Assembly (NCBI GenBank): GCA_947465645.1
Contig: CANIBQ010000016.1
Coordinates: forward strand, 10,732 to 74,731
Origin: Acidobacteriota bacterium
Lineage (GTDB): Bacteria > Acidobacteriota > Vicinamibacteria > Vicinamibacterales > UBA2999
Length of the DNA stretch: 64,000 nucleotides
Reading direction: 5' to 3'
Part shown: positions 33,438 through 46,122 of the stretch, piece after piece
Layout of the letters: each line of letters starts with the position of its first letter
Position numbering within the stretch: the first letter of the stretch is position 1
Position numbers and translations under genes: made by a program
The notes under the pieces: generated by a model
The model's input: only the letters and a program-made list of their open reading frames with translations
Database searches by the model: none
What the model was told of the DNA's origin: nothing

Positions 33438-36218
33438 CTAGAACGTCGATCCCACCGCAAATCGGAACGTGAAGTCCTTGGCGGGCCGGAGGCTGTTGTC
33501 GAGCACTCCGCCGCGCTGCGGGTTGGCCGCGAAGATGAGGCGGAACGGCACGTTCAGCACCGGCATGAAGAACCGGATTTCGGCGCCCGTGGACGTCTTG
33601 AACGCGCTCGTCGAGCCGATCACCCTCGTCGTCGGTCCGGGCGCATTCGGGTCGGTCAGGTTGACGGACGCCAGCGGATCGAACAGCAGCGGTTGCGCCG
33701 GAAACACCTGCTCCGTCAGATCTTCCTTGAGGCTGAACGACTGCCCAAAGTCGCGCACCTGGCCGGCATCGTAAAAGAGAATCAGCCGCACCGGCCCGGC
33801 GATTGAGATCATGTACTCGGCGTTGAACAGCAGGCTCTTGTTGCCGCCGAGCACCACAGGTGAGCCTGGCACCGTCGGACCAACCGATCGGATGTCGTAG
33901 CCACGAATGCTGTATTCGCCGCCCTGGAACAGCCGTTCGAACACGGGCAGCGAGGTCGTCTTGCCAAGCGGCGCGATGAATTCGTACTGGGCCCTGAAGC
34001 CGAACGAGGTGCGCGGGAGGTGCCGGCGGAAAAAGATCCCTTCGATGTGCGGCTTGTAGAACTGCGTGTTGCCGCCGAGCACCGCGAGGTCGATCGACGC
34101 CGTGACGCGGTTGCCGGTGTTCGGGAAGATCGGGTTGTCGACCGTGTTGTGCACGAAGCTCGGCACGACCTTGCTGATGATGCGCCGTCCGCCCTGCCCG
34201 ATGAGCAGTGAGTCGAAGACGAACGGATTCCGCCGCACCACGTCGATCTGGGACGGCGATAACTGCGACAGGTCGTTCAGCGAGGAGAACGTCGAGCAGC
34301 CGCGGACGCTGACGATGCAGGACTGGTCGATGAGCGCCTCGTTGAGGTCGGTCATCCTCACCTGCTCGTAGGCATACTGGACGAACATGCGGCTGAAGTC
34401 GGCCACGGGAAAGCCGAACATCATGTTGCCGCCGGTCGACTTCTGCGTGTAGTAGCCGATGTACTGCAGCGACCGCTTGAACACGTCGATGCCACCGGTG
34501 ATGTTGCGGTCGAGCAGGAACGGCTCGGTGAAGGCGAGCTGATAGTTCTGCGCGCGGTCGCCGGCCTGCAGAGACACCGTCAGGCTCTCGCCGCGGCCCA
34601 TGAAGTTCGCCGTCTGGAACGCGAGCTGGCCGAACACGCCTTCGTACTGCGACACGCCCGCCCCGAACGTGAGCTGGTTGCGGTTCTGCTCCTCGAGGGT
34701 CAAGGTGACGTCGACGTTGTTCGGCTTGTCAGGCGTCTTGTCGACCTTCATCGCCTTCGGGTCCTGCTCCTCGATCTGCTTGAAGTAGCCAAGCTGATTC
34801 AGCCGGCGGACGCTGTACTTCAGCGCCTCCGTGTTGAACACCGTGCCTTCGACGAGCCGGAGCTCGCGGCGGATGACGTTGTCGCGCGTGGTCGTATTGC
34901 CGACGAACGTGATCCGGTTGACGAAATACTGCGCGCCTTCGGTGAGCCGCATCGTCACGTCGACGGTGGGCACCTCGTTCGGAGACGGCACGGCGGCCAG
35001 CGCGGCGGGCACCGCGGCGTCCGGCTCGTCGCTCAACTTGTAGTCGGGGAACCCGGTGAACTCCATGTAGCCGCCGCCGCCGTAAATCTCCCGCGCCTTC
35101 ACCAGGCCGTCGCGGACCTGCTTCTCGTTGTACCAGTCGCCGGTCTCGACCTTGAACAGCGGCCGCAGCCCTTCGGCCTTCACGACGGTGTTGCCGTCGA
35201 AGTTGAATGCCCCGACCTTGTAGCGCGGCCCCTCGTTGACCGGGATGCGCAGCTCGATCCAGCGGGTCTCCCCGTCCTCCGAATCTTCGAGCGTCCTCAG
35301 CTCCGGCTGCCCGACTCGCGCACGCACGTACCCTTCGTTGCGATAGTAGGACTGCACGAGCTCGGCGTCCGCCTCGTATTTCGTCTCCTGATACGTGCCG
35401 CCGCCGGTGAACATCGAGAGCAGGGTCTTCGGCTTGTTTTCCTTCAGCTTCCGCCGCAGCGTGCCGTCGCTCTTGGCGACGTTGCCGATGAAATCAACGC
35501 TGCGGATCCTGATCTTGGGCCCTTCGGCGACGGTGAACGCGACGTTCACCAGCTTGGGTCCACCAGGCAGCGGCGTCACCTTGTGCGTCACGGCGGCGTT
35601 GGTGTACCCCTTCTCCGCCATCATCTCGCGGAGCACGCCTTCGATCCGGCGGATGGTGTTCGCATCGGCGAACGAATCGATCCGCAGCTCGATCGTCATG
35701 GCGCGCAGCCGCTCATCGATCTTCGCGCGATCGCCGATCCGCTTGACCCCTTCGTAGTTGACCGTCTTGACGCGCTCGCGCTCCTCCATGTTGTAGGTCA
35801 CGAGCTTGCCGATGGCGCCGTTCGAGAACGTGTAGTCCTGCACGTCGATCGACAGGTCGTCGAGGAAGTTCGTCCCCCAGAGGCGCTTGAAGTCTTCCCG
35901 CATCATCACTTCAGTCTGCTCGTTGTACGGAACCCAGATGTTCTGGGACGGCTGGCTGGGACGGAGCTGGATGTAATAGAGGTAGGTCTGCGGTTCGACG
36001 GTGGAGATGTTGCCCTGCACCTGGAAGCACGGCGCCAGCAGGTAGACCACCGGGCCCGAGCCGGCCGGCGGCAGGCTGAGCGGGGGCGGCACCGGGTTGC
36101 CGCAAATTGTCGGGGCGGCCGGCGACGCGGATGGGGGGGCCTGAGCGAAGGCCCTCCCTGTGGGGCACAGAGCCAGGACGGCCGTCAGCGCCAAAATTGG
36201 AGTAATCAGCGTGCGCAT
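33438..36218 (-). CDS. bamA: outer membrane protein assembly factor BamA
   Basis: A 926-residue Omp85 protein that folds and inserts outer-membrane barrels. The start at 36218 gives a signal peptide (MRTLITPILALTAVLALC...AFA); 45 further upstream codons read through a repeat and are excluded. An unusual N-terminal segment of about 90 residues with Pro/Gly-rich sequence precedes POTRA-like domains (for example NYEGVKRIGDRAKI, DFIGNVAKSDGTLRRKLKEN, FNFDGNTVVKAEGL, ITFVGNTTTRDNVIRREL). The barrel carries the IRGYDIRSVGP loop-6 motif and ends in a terminal Phe (FAVGSTF), the Bam recognition signal. Length exceeds E. coli BamA by about 115 residues. Confidence 0.95.
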   Translation of the reverse strand: MRTLITPILALTAVLALCPTGRAFAQAPPSASPAAPTICGNPVPPPLSLPPAGSGPVVYLLAPCFQVQGNISTVEPQTYLYYIQLRPSQPSQNIWVPYNEQTEVMMREDFKRLWGTNFLDDLSIDVQDYTFSNGAIGKLVTYNMEERERVKTVNYEGVKRIGDRAKIDERLRAMTIELRIDSFADANTIRRIEGVLREMMAEKGYTNAAVTHKVTPLPGGPKLVNVAFTVAEGPKIRIRSVDFIGNVAKSDGTLRRKLKENKPKTLLSMFTGGGTYQETKYEADAELVQSYYRNEGYVRARVGQPELRTLEDSEDGETRWIELRIPVNEGPRYKVGAFNFDGNTVVKAEGLRPLFKVETGDWYNEKQVRDGLVKAREIYGGGGYMEFTGFPDYKLSDEPDAAVPAALAAVPSPNEVPTVDVTMRLTEGAQYFVNRITFVGNTTTRDNVIRRELRLVEGTVFNTEALKYSVRRLNQLGYFKQIEEQDPKAMKVDKTPDKPNNVDVTLTLEEQNRNQLTFGAGVSQYEGVFGQLAFQTANFMGRGESLTVSLQAGDRAQNYQLAFTEPFLLDRNITGGIDVFKRSLQYIGYYTQKSTGGNMMFGFPVADFSRMFVQYAYEQVRMTDLNEALIDQSCIVSVRGCSTFSSLNDLSQLSPSQIDVVRRNPFVFDSLLIGQGGRRIISKVVPSFVHNTVDNPIFPNTGNRVTASIDLAVLGGNTQFYKPHIEGIFFRRHLPRTSFGFRAQYEFIAPLGKTTSLPVFERLFQGGEYSIRGYDIRSVGPTVPGSPVVLGGNKSLLFNAEYMISIAGPVRLILFYDAGQVRDFGQSFSLKEDLTEQVFPAQPLLFDPLASVNLTDPNAPGPTTRVIGSTSAFKTSTGAEIRFFMPVLNVPFRLIFAANPQRGGVLDNSLRPAKDFTFRFAVGSTF

Positions 36219-36294
36219 GGAATTCAAGATCCTGTTGAAACGCCTAAGTTTACAGGATCTTAGACGAGGGAAACCAGCGCTCGGCTTGCTTCCT

Positions 36295-36347
36295 GTGGGG
36301 CGAGCCTTGCCAGGCTCGCCCGGCGGACCCAACAGGGTCCGCCCCAC
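36295..36347. repeat. composite REP hairpins (GTGGGGCGAGCC / GGCGGACCC)
   Basis: An outer stem GTGGGGC...GCCCCAC encloses two inner stems, GCGAGCC-ttgcca-GGCTCGC and GGCGGACCC-aaca-GGGTCCGCC. It sits between bamA and clpC, a cruciform-prone element similar to REP/BIME sequences. Confidence 0.75.
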
Positions 36348-36353
36348 AAGCAA

Positions 36354-38789
<2,436 letters not shown>

Positions 38790-38843
38790 CCGGCCTGCCT
38801 AAGGGTTAGAGGGTGACGGCGAGGCTGTAACCTCTTGTCCGTC

Positions 38844-38872
38844 ATTATAGGGCAAAGCTCGGGCGTCACCAA
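38844..38872 (-). promoter_or_regulatory. sigma-70-type promoter of clpC
   Basis: On the minus strand a perfect -10 TATAAT (38844-38849) and a -35 TTGGTG (38867-38872, three of six matching TTGACA, with the initial TTG) are separated by 17 bases. The -10 is 55 bases upstream of the clpC ATG. No CIRCE or CtsR-type operator is visible nearby. Confidence 0.75.
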
Positions 38873-38967
38873 CGAGGCCTTCGGCTAAGTCGTGCGCCTG
38901 GTTAGGTTTATTCACCTATCCTTTTGACGCCGGCAGCCGGGAGAAAGGTGGGACCACTCCGTCAGCC

Positions 38968-40281
38968 TCACGCCGGAATGGGCGGCGGCGGTGACAGTGT
39001 CTGGCGCCCTCGAAACATCAGGATCGCCGCGCCGAGCCCCAGCGTCCACGCCGCGTATTCGATCACGAAGCCGACCGCGGACAGCGGCCACCCCAGCATG
39101 CCTCCAGCCACGAGCGCGACCGACCGCGCCAGAAGCGTCACCGCCGCGATCGTCACGACGCCGAGGAGCACGGTGACGTATTCATTTCGTCCCGTCCACC
39201 CAAACCGCCCGTTCAGGAGCCTCCCCACGTGGTACGCCACGCCGGTAAAGCCGACGACCATGACGATCACGGCCAGCACTACGCCGAAGGGAACCAGGAC
39301 GAGCAGGGGGATGCCGACGATCGAGATCGCCAGCAGGATGACGGTGAGGACGAGCACGGGGAAGAAGAGGATCTGCGCGGCAAACCCGATGAGTCCCGCG
39401 CGCACCGGATCGGCGGCCGCGCGATCGGCGACCCGCTCGACCGACCGACGGCCGAACGCCACCACGACCAGCGCCAGCAGCGCCAGGAGAGCCACCCTGA
39501 TGAGGGTGCCGGCGAGGCTGCCAAGCCGGCCGAAGAAACCGCTGCGCAAAGGATTGGGCGTATCGCCAGACGACCACGTTCGCCGCCCGGAAGTGACGTT
39601 GTGAATTGCGCCATCTACGCGCGAGCCAGCCGCGCGGTTCAACGCGCCGCCGACGACGTGGACGTCCCCCGTCACGACCGATTGCGGGCCCAGGGTGGCC
39701 GTGCCCAACACCACGGTAAGATCGCCGTCCACCTCTCCGTCAATCGTCGCGCTCCCCATCACCGCGACCACATTGCCCTGCACCTGCTCGTCGCGTGCGA
39801 CGGTGACGTCCCCCATGAAGCGCACGTTGTCGCCGCCGCGTCGCGTGCGACGTGCACCCCTGTCGGCCTGGACGGGCGGCTCGGCCACGACCGCCGGCGG
39901 AGCGTCGGAGGGCAGCGGCGCGGGCGCCGGCGTGGCGACAGAGGTCGCCAGCGTCCGTTGTTCGGCGGGGTTCATGTAGCTGATCTGCAGGATGACGTCG
40001 GCATCGGCGGCGAGCTGTTCCCGCAATTGGCGGCCCGTGACCTCGTCGCCGTTGATCGCCACCGCGCCGTTGCGTATCTCGATGATGCGGACGGCCGGGT
40101 TCTGCTGGCGGGGTACCAGGGCGACACCGTTCTGAAGCGCCACGATGTCGTACCGGCCTCGGAGGCGATCGCGCAGGTCGGGGGCGCCGTCACGCTGGCG
40201 CGCGTGGAGCGTCATCACTGCCAGCACGCTGAAGATGACGGCGAGCGTCACGCGTGAATATGTCGTCCATTGACGGGTCAT
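38968..40281 (-). CDS. bactofilin-like polymer-forming domain with membrane C-terminus
   Basis: A 437-residue secreted or membrane protein. A signal helix (VTLAVIFSVLAVMTLH) is followed by a DUF-like region and a Pro/Ala linker. The beta-helical polymer-forming (bactofilin-like) segment is about 155-215: VQGNVVAVMGSATIDGEVDGDLTVVLGTATLGP... The C-terminal half has about five TM helices (LIRVALLALLALVVVAF, LFFPVLVLTVILLAISIVGIPL, and others) of the kind often joined to polymer-forming domains. It may give an extracytoplasmic polymer-like scaffold; that is inference. It overlaps the next gene by four bases. Confidence 0.75.
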   Translation of the reverse strand: MTRQWTTYSRVTLAVIFSVLAVMTLHARQRDGAPDLRDRLRGRYDIVALQNGVALVPRQQNPAVRIIEIRNGAVAINGDEVTGRQLREQLAADADVILQISYMNPAEQRTLATSVATPAPAPLPSDAPPAVVAEPPVQADRGARRTRRGGDNVRFMGDVTVARDEQVQGNVVAVMGSATIDGEVDGDLTVVLGTATLGPQSVVTGDVHVVGGALNRAAGSRVDGAIHNVTSGRRTWSSGDTPNPLRSGFFGRLGSLAGTLIRVALLALLALVVVAFGRRSVERVADRAAADPVRAGLIGFAAQILFFPVLVLTVILLAISIVGIPLLVLVPFGVVLAVIVMVVGFTGVAYHVGRLLNGRFGWTGRNEYVTVLLGVVTIAAVTLLARSVALVAGGMLGWPLSAVGFVIEYAAWTLGLGAAILMFRGRQTLSPPPPIPA

Positions 40282-40685
40282 CGCTTCTCCTTCGAGGCAT
40301 CGCTGCCGCGTTCCTCATCCTTGAGCAGGCGCTGCAGCACAAAGAAGGCCGCCGCACCCACGAGCTCGAGGCCAATCAGCCCCAACATCACACCTGGCGT
40401 GAGGAGTGTCTCTCCCACCACCGCGCTGGCGCGTCCGGCGATCGACCACCAGTCCACGCCCTCCTGCATCGCCGCGGTGATCCAGACACCGGCGCTCAGC
40501 ATCCACACGAGCGCTCGCACCGCCCCGCCCACCACCGCGCCGGCCGCATAGACGATCGCCGTCGCTCCCACCACCAGTGCGGCGGCGCCGGCTGCCAGCA
40601 CCGCGGCCAGCCTGGCCATCGGGCGCGTCAGCCGATGACGAACCGCGCGGGGCTGAGCGGCGGGGTCGAGACAGGTCGCGAACAC
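40278..40685 (-). CDS. small membrane protein, operon partner of bactofilin-like gene
   Basis: Up to 135 residues from a GTG at 40685; an internal ATG at 40619 (MARLAAVLAAGAAALVV) would give a 113-residue protein that starts directly at the first TM helix and is more natural. Two or three helices (AVLAAGAAALVVGATAIVYAAGAVVGG, LTPGVMLGLIGLELVGAAAFFVL) and an acidic/basic C-terminus (KDEERGSDASKEKR) are seen. Its stop overlaps the bactofilin-like ATG as ATGA, so the two are coupled. Function unknown. Confidence 0.65.
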   Translation of the reverse strand: MFATCLDPAAQPRAVRHRLTRPMARLAAVLAAGAAALVVGATAIVYAAGAVVGGAVRALVWMLSAGVWITAAMQEGVDWWSIAGRASAVVGETLLTPGVMLGLIGLELVGAAAFFVLQRLLKDEERGSDASKEKR

Positions 40686-40758
40686 AGACAGTGAGTATTA
40701 CGGGCATCCGCCGGTGAAGGTTTCAGGAGCCCCTCCGGGATTGCCTATACTTTGCGGA

Positions 40759-41646
40759 ATGCCTGACACGATCGGCTTCATCGGACTCGGGCTCATGGGA
40801 CGCCCGATGGCCAAAAACCTGCTCAAGGCGGGCTTTCCCCTGGTAGTACACAGCCGGAGTCAGGGACCCGTCGATGACCTGGTGTCGGCTGGCGCGACGC
40901 GCGCCGCGTCGGCATCGGACGTCGCCCGCCGTTCGACGCGCATCATCACGATGCTGCCCGACTCGCCCGACGTCGAGCGCGTGCTCGACGGACCCGGCGG
41001 CGTCTTCGGCGCGCTGCAGCGCGGCACGATCGCGATCGACATGAGCAGCATCGAGCCGGCAACGGCCGTGCGGCTGGCGGGACGCGCCACGGAACTGGGC
41101 GGCACCATGCTCGACGCACCGGTCAGCGGCGGCGAGATCGGCGCGATCGACGGCACGCTGTCGATCATGGTCGGCGGCGACGCGAAAGCGTTTGCGGCGT
41201 GCAAGCCGATCTTCGACGCGATGGGGAGACCCGACCGCGTGATCCACATCGGCGACGCGGGCGCCGGCCAGGTCTGCAAGCTGTGCAACCAGATGGTGCT
41301 GGGCGGCACGATCGCCGCCGTCGGCGAAGCATTCTCACTGGCGCGCAAGGCGAGCGTCGATCCCGCAAAGGTGCGCGAGGCGCTGCTCGGCGGGTTCGCG
41401 GCGAGCCGCGTGCTGGAAGTGCACGGCGAGCGGATGCTGAAGGGCAACTACACGCCGGGCTTCCGCACCGAGCTCTTCGCCAAGGACCTGCGTAACGTCG
41501 CCTCCGCCCTCTCGGCCAACGGCGCCCCTGCCCCCGTCAGCGCCGTCGTGCAGCAGCTCGTAAACAGCCTGGTCGCCCAAGGCCGCGGCAAGAACGATTA
41601 TGCGGAGTTAGGCAAGCTGATCTTCGAATTGGCCGGCCTCGAATAG
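40759..41646 (+). CDS. beta-hydroxyacid dehydrogenase (GarR / HIBADH type)
   Basis: A 295-residue NAD(P)-dependent dehydrogenase related to tartronate semialdehyde reductase and 3-hydroxyisobutyrate dehydrogenase. It starts MPDTIGFIGLGLMGRPMAKNLLKAG with the full Rossmann motif. The substrate motif is TMLDAPVSGGEIGAIDGTLSIMVGG near 118-142, and the catalytic Lys is in GAGQVCKLCNQMVLGG near 171. The start at 40759 is preferred over an upstream in-frame codon because it begins the fold. It is an isolated plus-strand gene; the substrate cannot be fixed. Confidence 0.9.
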   Translation: MPDTIGFIGLGLMGRPMAKNLLKAGFPLVVHSRSQGPVDDLVSAGATRAASASDVARRSTRIITMLPDSPDVERVLDGPGGVFGALQRGTIAIDMSSIEPATAVRLAGRATELGGTMLDAPVSGGEIGAIDGTLSIMVGGDAKAFAACKPIFDAMGRPDRVIHIGDAGAGQVCKLCNQMVLGGTIAAVGEAFSLARKASVDPAKVREALLGGFAASRVLEVHGERMLKGNYTPGFRTELFAKDLRNVASALSANGAPAPVSAVVQQLVNSLVAQGRGKNDYAELGKLIFELAGLE

Positions 41647-41667
41647 GCATGCCTTGCTCGGTGCCGG

Positions 41668-41717
41668 CGCGGACCTTGATGGTCCGCGATGCCGAGCCGC
41701 GAGCCGTAAAGGCTCGC
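41668..41717. repeat. two REP hairpins downstream of the dehydrogenase
   Basis: CGCGGACC-ttgat-GGTCCGCG (41668-41688) followed by GCGAGCC-gtaaa-GGCTCGC (41699-41717). Both stems recur elsewhere in the window. They lie between convergent genes, so they may act as a weak bidirectional terminator. Confidence 0.7.
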
Positions 41718-41740
41718 GCCGCATCATGCTGAATTCTTGA

Positions 41741-42418
41741 TCAGGCCGGGCGAAGCTGGCCTTGCTCCAGACGCAGCACGCGGTCGCATGAGGCGGCGAG
41801 GCGAGGGTTGTGCGTGGCGATGATCGAGGTCAGGCCGTGCTCGGCGTGCATCTCGCGCAGCAGCGCGTGAAGCGAATCGGCGGTGTTCTCGTCGAGGTCG
41901 CCGGTCGGCTCATCGGCCAGCAGCAGCGCTGGCTTCATGACCAGGGCGCGCGCCACGGCGACGCGCTGCTGTTCCCCACCAGACAACATGCCTGGACGAT
42001 GGGACAGGCGCTCGCCGAGTCCGACGCGCGTCAGCAGCGCCCGCGCCCGCTCCCGTGCTTCGCGAACCGGCAGGCGCGCGATCCGCATCGGCATCTCGAT
42101 GTTCTCGGACGCGTCGAACTCCGGCAGCAGGTGATGAAACTGGAAGACGAAGCCGACGTTGCGGTTGCGAAACTCCACCAGCGCCTCATCGGCCATCCGG
42201 GTGATGTCGGAGTCGGCCACCTGGATAGAGCCTGAATCAGCGCGGTCGAGGCCCCCTAGCAGATGCAGGAGCGTGCTCTTGCCAACACCTGACGCGCCGA
42301 CCACCGCCAGCATCTCCCCTCGCTCCACCGCAAGATCGAGGTCACGCAGCACGTGAATCGACTGCGTGCCGACGACGTACGCCTTGTTGAGGCCGCTGAT
42401 GGCAACGAATGGCATCAC
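41741..42418 (-). CDS. lolD: LolD-type ABC transporter ATPase
   Basis: A 225-residue ATPase for the lipoprotein-release transporter. Walker A is [18 protein letters not shown] near 40, then the [20 protein letters not shown]-loop region. The signature is [16 protein letters not shown] near 143 and Walker [17 protein letters not shown] near 162. [18 protein letters not shown] is the H-loop. It overlaps lolE by four bases. It would power release of outer-membrane lipoproteins such as LptE from the inner membrane. Confidence 0.93.
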   Translation of the reverse strand: MMPFVAISGLNKAYVVGTQSIHVLRDLDLAVERGEMLAVVGASGVGKSTLLHLLGGLDRADSGSIQVADSDITRMADEALVEFRNRNVGFVFQFHHLLPEFDASENIEMPMRIARLPVREARERARALLTRVGLGERLSHRPGMLSGGEQQRVAVARALVMKPALLLADEPTGDLDENTADSLHALLREMHAEHGLTSIIATHNPRLAASCDRVLRLEQGQLRPA

Positions 42419-43634
42419 TCGTAGCGAAGGGCCTGGATCGGATCGAGCCGCGAGGCCTGGCGAGACGGATAGAGCGTGGCCACGAAGCAGATCAGCACCG
42501 CCGAGACGACCACGACGGCAAAATCGAGCGGCAGGACGACGAACGGGACGTAGGACACCTGATAGACGTCCATCGGGATATGAATGAGGCGGTAGCGATC
42601 GAGTACCCAGCAGAGCAGCAGCCCCGCGCTGGCGCCGATCGTCGTCCCGACCACGCCAATCACGAGTCCCTGCATCATGAAGATCCTCATCACGCTCCTG
42701 GACGAGGCCCCCATCGTCTTCAGGATGGCGATGTCGCGGCTCTTCTCCATGACGAGGAGGATCAGCGACGCGATGATGTTGAGCGCCGCCACCATCACGA
42801 TCAGGCCGATGGTGATGGAAATGGCCATCTTCTCGAGCCAGAGCGCCGAGAAGAGATTCTGGTTCATGTCCTGCCAGTCCTGCGCGACGTACTCGGGGCC
42901 GAGCAGGCCAGGAATACGCGAGGCAATATCCGGCGCCATGAAGATGTCGGCGACGCGCAGCTCGATCAGGTCGGGCGCCGCTTTTCCCATCAGGCGCTCG
43001 GCAAACTCGAGCGACACGAAGCCGTACTGCGAATCGAACTCGTACAAGCCGAGACTGTAGATGCCGACGACCTTCGTGCGGCGTTGCCGCGGAAGCATGC
43101 CCATCGGTGTCAGGGTGCCCTGCGGTGTGAGCAATGAAATCTCGTCGCCGACATCCGCCCCGAGCTGCTGTGCCAGGTCGCGGCCGATCAAAATTCCGGG
43201 CGGGTCGTTTTCAGACTGCGCCGTGAGCTCCGCCACGCTTCCCCGCTGGATCGCTTTCCCGATGTCGGTGACGCTTCGCTCGAGCGCAGGGTCTACGCCC
43301 TTCAAGCTGATGAACGCTTCGGCCCGGCCTGACACGATCAGCGCCTTGCCGAGAATGGCGGGCCCGGCGCCAACCACGCCCTCGATCCCTCGAAGCTTCT
43401 CGATCTCCGCCTGGTAGTCCACGATCCCACCCGTCTTCCAGACGTAGACGTGGGCCATCGAGCCGAGGATGCGGTCGCGCAGCTCGCCCTGCAGGCCGGT
43501 CATCAGCGCCAGCGCGATGACGAGCGCCATGACCCCGACGGTCACGCCCAGCGTGGAGATCAGGGAGATGAGGGAGATGAACGCCTGCTTGCGGCGCGCG
43601 AGGAGATAACGCAGCGCAATGAAGAGCTCAAACC

Positions 43635-43638
<4 letters not shown>
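42415..43638 (-). CDS. lolE: LolC/LolE-type lipoprotein-release permease
   Basis: A 407-residue permease of the MacB/FtsX fold: N-terminal TM helix (about 14-43, with SLISTLGVTVGVMALVIALALMTG), a periplasmic domain with the segment GILIGRDLAQQLGADVGDEISL, and three C-terminal TM helices. The conserved NIIASLILLVMEKSRDIAILKTMGASSRSVMRIF (about 287-320) marks the coupling-helix region. A single permease gene is present, so a LolF-type homodimer, as in bacteria with one such gene, is likely. It overlaps lysS by four bases. Confidence 0.9.
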
Positions 43639-45163
<1,525 letters not shown>

Positions 45164-45167
<4 letters not shown>

Positions 45168-45631
45168 TCGCGCTCCAGGCGGCGGCGGATCGCGTCGAGG
45201 ATCCCGTTGATGAAGCGAACCGAGTCGTCGTTGCTGAACGTGCGCGCCAGCTCGAGCGCTTCGTTGATGATCACGCGGCCGGGCGTGTCGCGTGCGTGAA
45301 GGAACTCATGAACCGCCATCCTCAGGATCAGGCGGTCCATCACGTTCATGCGCTCGAGACGCCAGTTGTCCGCGGCCTCGGAGATGACGGGGTCGAGCTC
45401 GGCGACGGTGGTCACCACGCCATTCGCGAGATCCGCGGCGAACGCACGCAGGTCGTCAGACAGCGGCGGCGTCGAAGCCGGGTCGTGCGTCCAGAACGTC
45501 TCCAGTACCTCTGGCATCGTCGAGCGACCGACTTCCCATTGATAGAGCATCTGCACCGCCGCCTCTCGCGCGCGGTGGCGCGACTCCCTGCCCGTCCGCT
45601 GCGTCGTACGCCGTTCGGCACGTGCCGTCAC
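45164..45631 (-). CDS. nusB: transcription antitermination factor NusB
   Basis: A 155-residue all-helical RNA-binding factor, part of the rRNA antitermination complex. Start is GTG at 45631, overlapping the ribH stop as GTGA. It begins with an Arg-rich stretch (TARAERRTTQRTGRESRHRAREAAVQMLYQWEVG), then helices with ISEAADNWRLERMNVMDRLILRMAVHEFL and IINEALELARTFSNDDSVRFINGILDAI, the conserved NusB C-terminus. ribH-nusB adjacency is classic. Confidence 0.95.
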
Positions 45632-46122
45632 GCGTCGATCCCTGCCTGAAGGTGACGAAAGAGCGTGGCCATCTCCACTGCCGCCAGCGCGGCCTCCCGG
45701 CCCTTGTTCCCTGGACCTGGTGCGGCACGCTCGGCGGCCTGTTCCTCGGTGAGCGTCGTCAGCACGCCAAGCGCCATCGGGACGCCGGTCAAGGCTGCGG
45801 CCTCGGCGATGCCGTTGCAGGCGGCTGACGCTATGTATTCGAAATGCATCGTGTCGCCCTTGATGAGACATCCGATGCAGATGATCGCATCGAAGCGTCC
45901 GGTCTTCGCGGCGCGAAGTGCGGTGACAGGAATCTCGAAGGCGCCAGGCACGCGGAAGACGATGACGTCGTCCTCCCGCACGGCCGCGTCGGCAAGCGCC
46001 TGTCGTGCCCCGGTGAGCAGACCCTCCGTGATCTCCCCGTTGAAGCGGGAGACGATGATCCCGAACCGGCAGCCGGCGGCGTTGGTTGATCCCTGAAGTT
46101 CCATCCCTGGCGACCCAGCCAC
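45628..46122 (-). CDS. ribH: 6,7-dimethyl-8-ribityllumazine synthase
   Basis: A 164-residue icosahedral-shell or pentameric enzyme that condenses ribitylaminouracil with dihydroxybutanone phosphate to lumazine in riboflavin synthesis. Active-site signatures are FRVPGAFEIPVTA near 57, IICIGCLIKGDTMHFEYIA near 80-98 and GVLTTLTEEQAAERA near 117, including the catalytic His (MHFEY). The GTG at 46122 immediately follows the upstream stop with AAGGG as ribosome-binding site; a downstream ATG (MELQGS) is an alternative. Confidence 0.95.
   Translation of the reverse strand: MAGSPGMELQGSTNAAGCRFGIIVSRFNGEITEGLLTGARQALADAAVREDDVIVFRVPGAFEIPVTALRAAKTGRFDAIICIGCLIKGDTMHFEYIASAACNGIAEAAALTGVPMALGVLTTLTEEQAAERAAPGPGNKGREAALAAVEMATLFRHLQAGIDA

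Noticed and set aside
36295..36347. GC hairpins as Rho-independent terminators
   Set aside because: Neither this element nor the palindromes at 41668 and 61396 has a following T-tract, and similar stems occur within coding regions.
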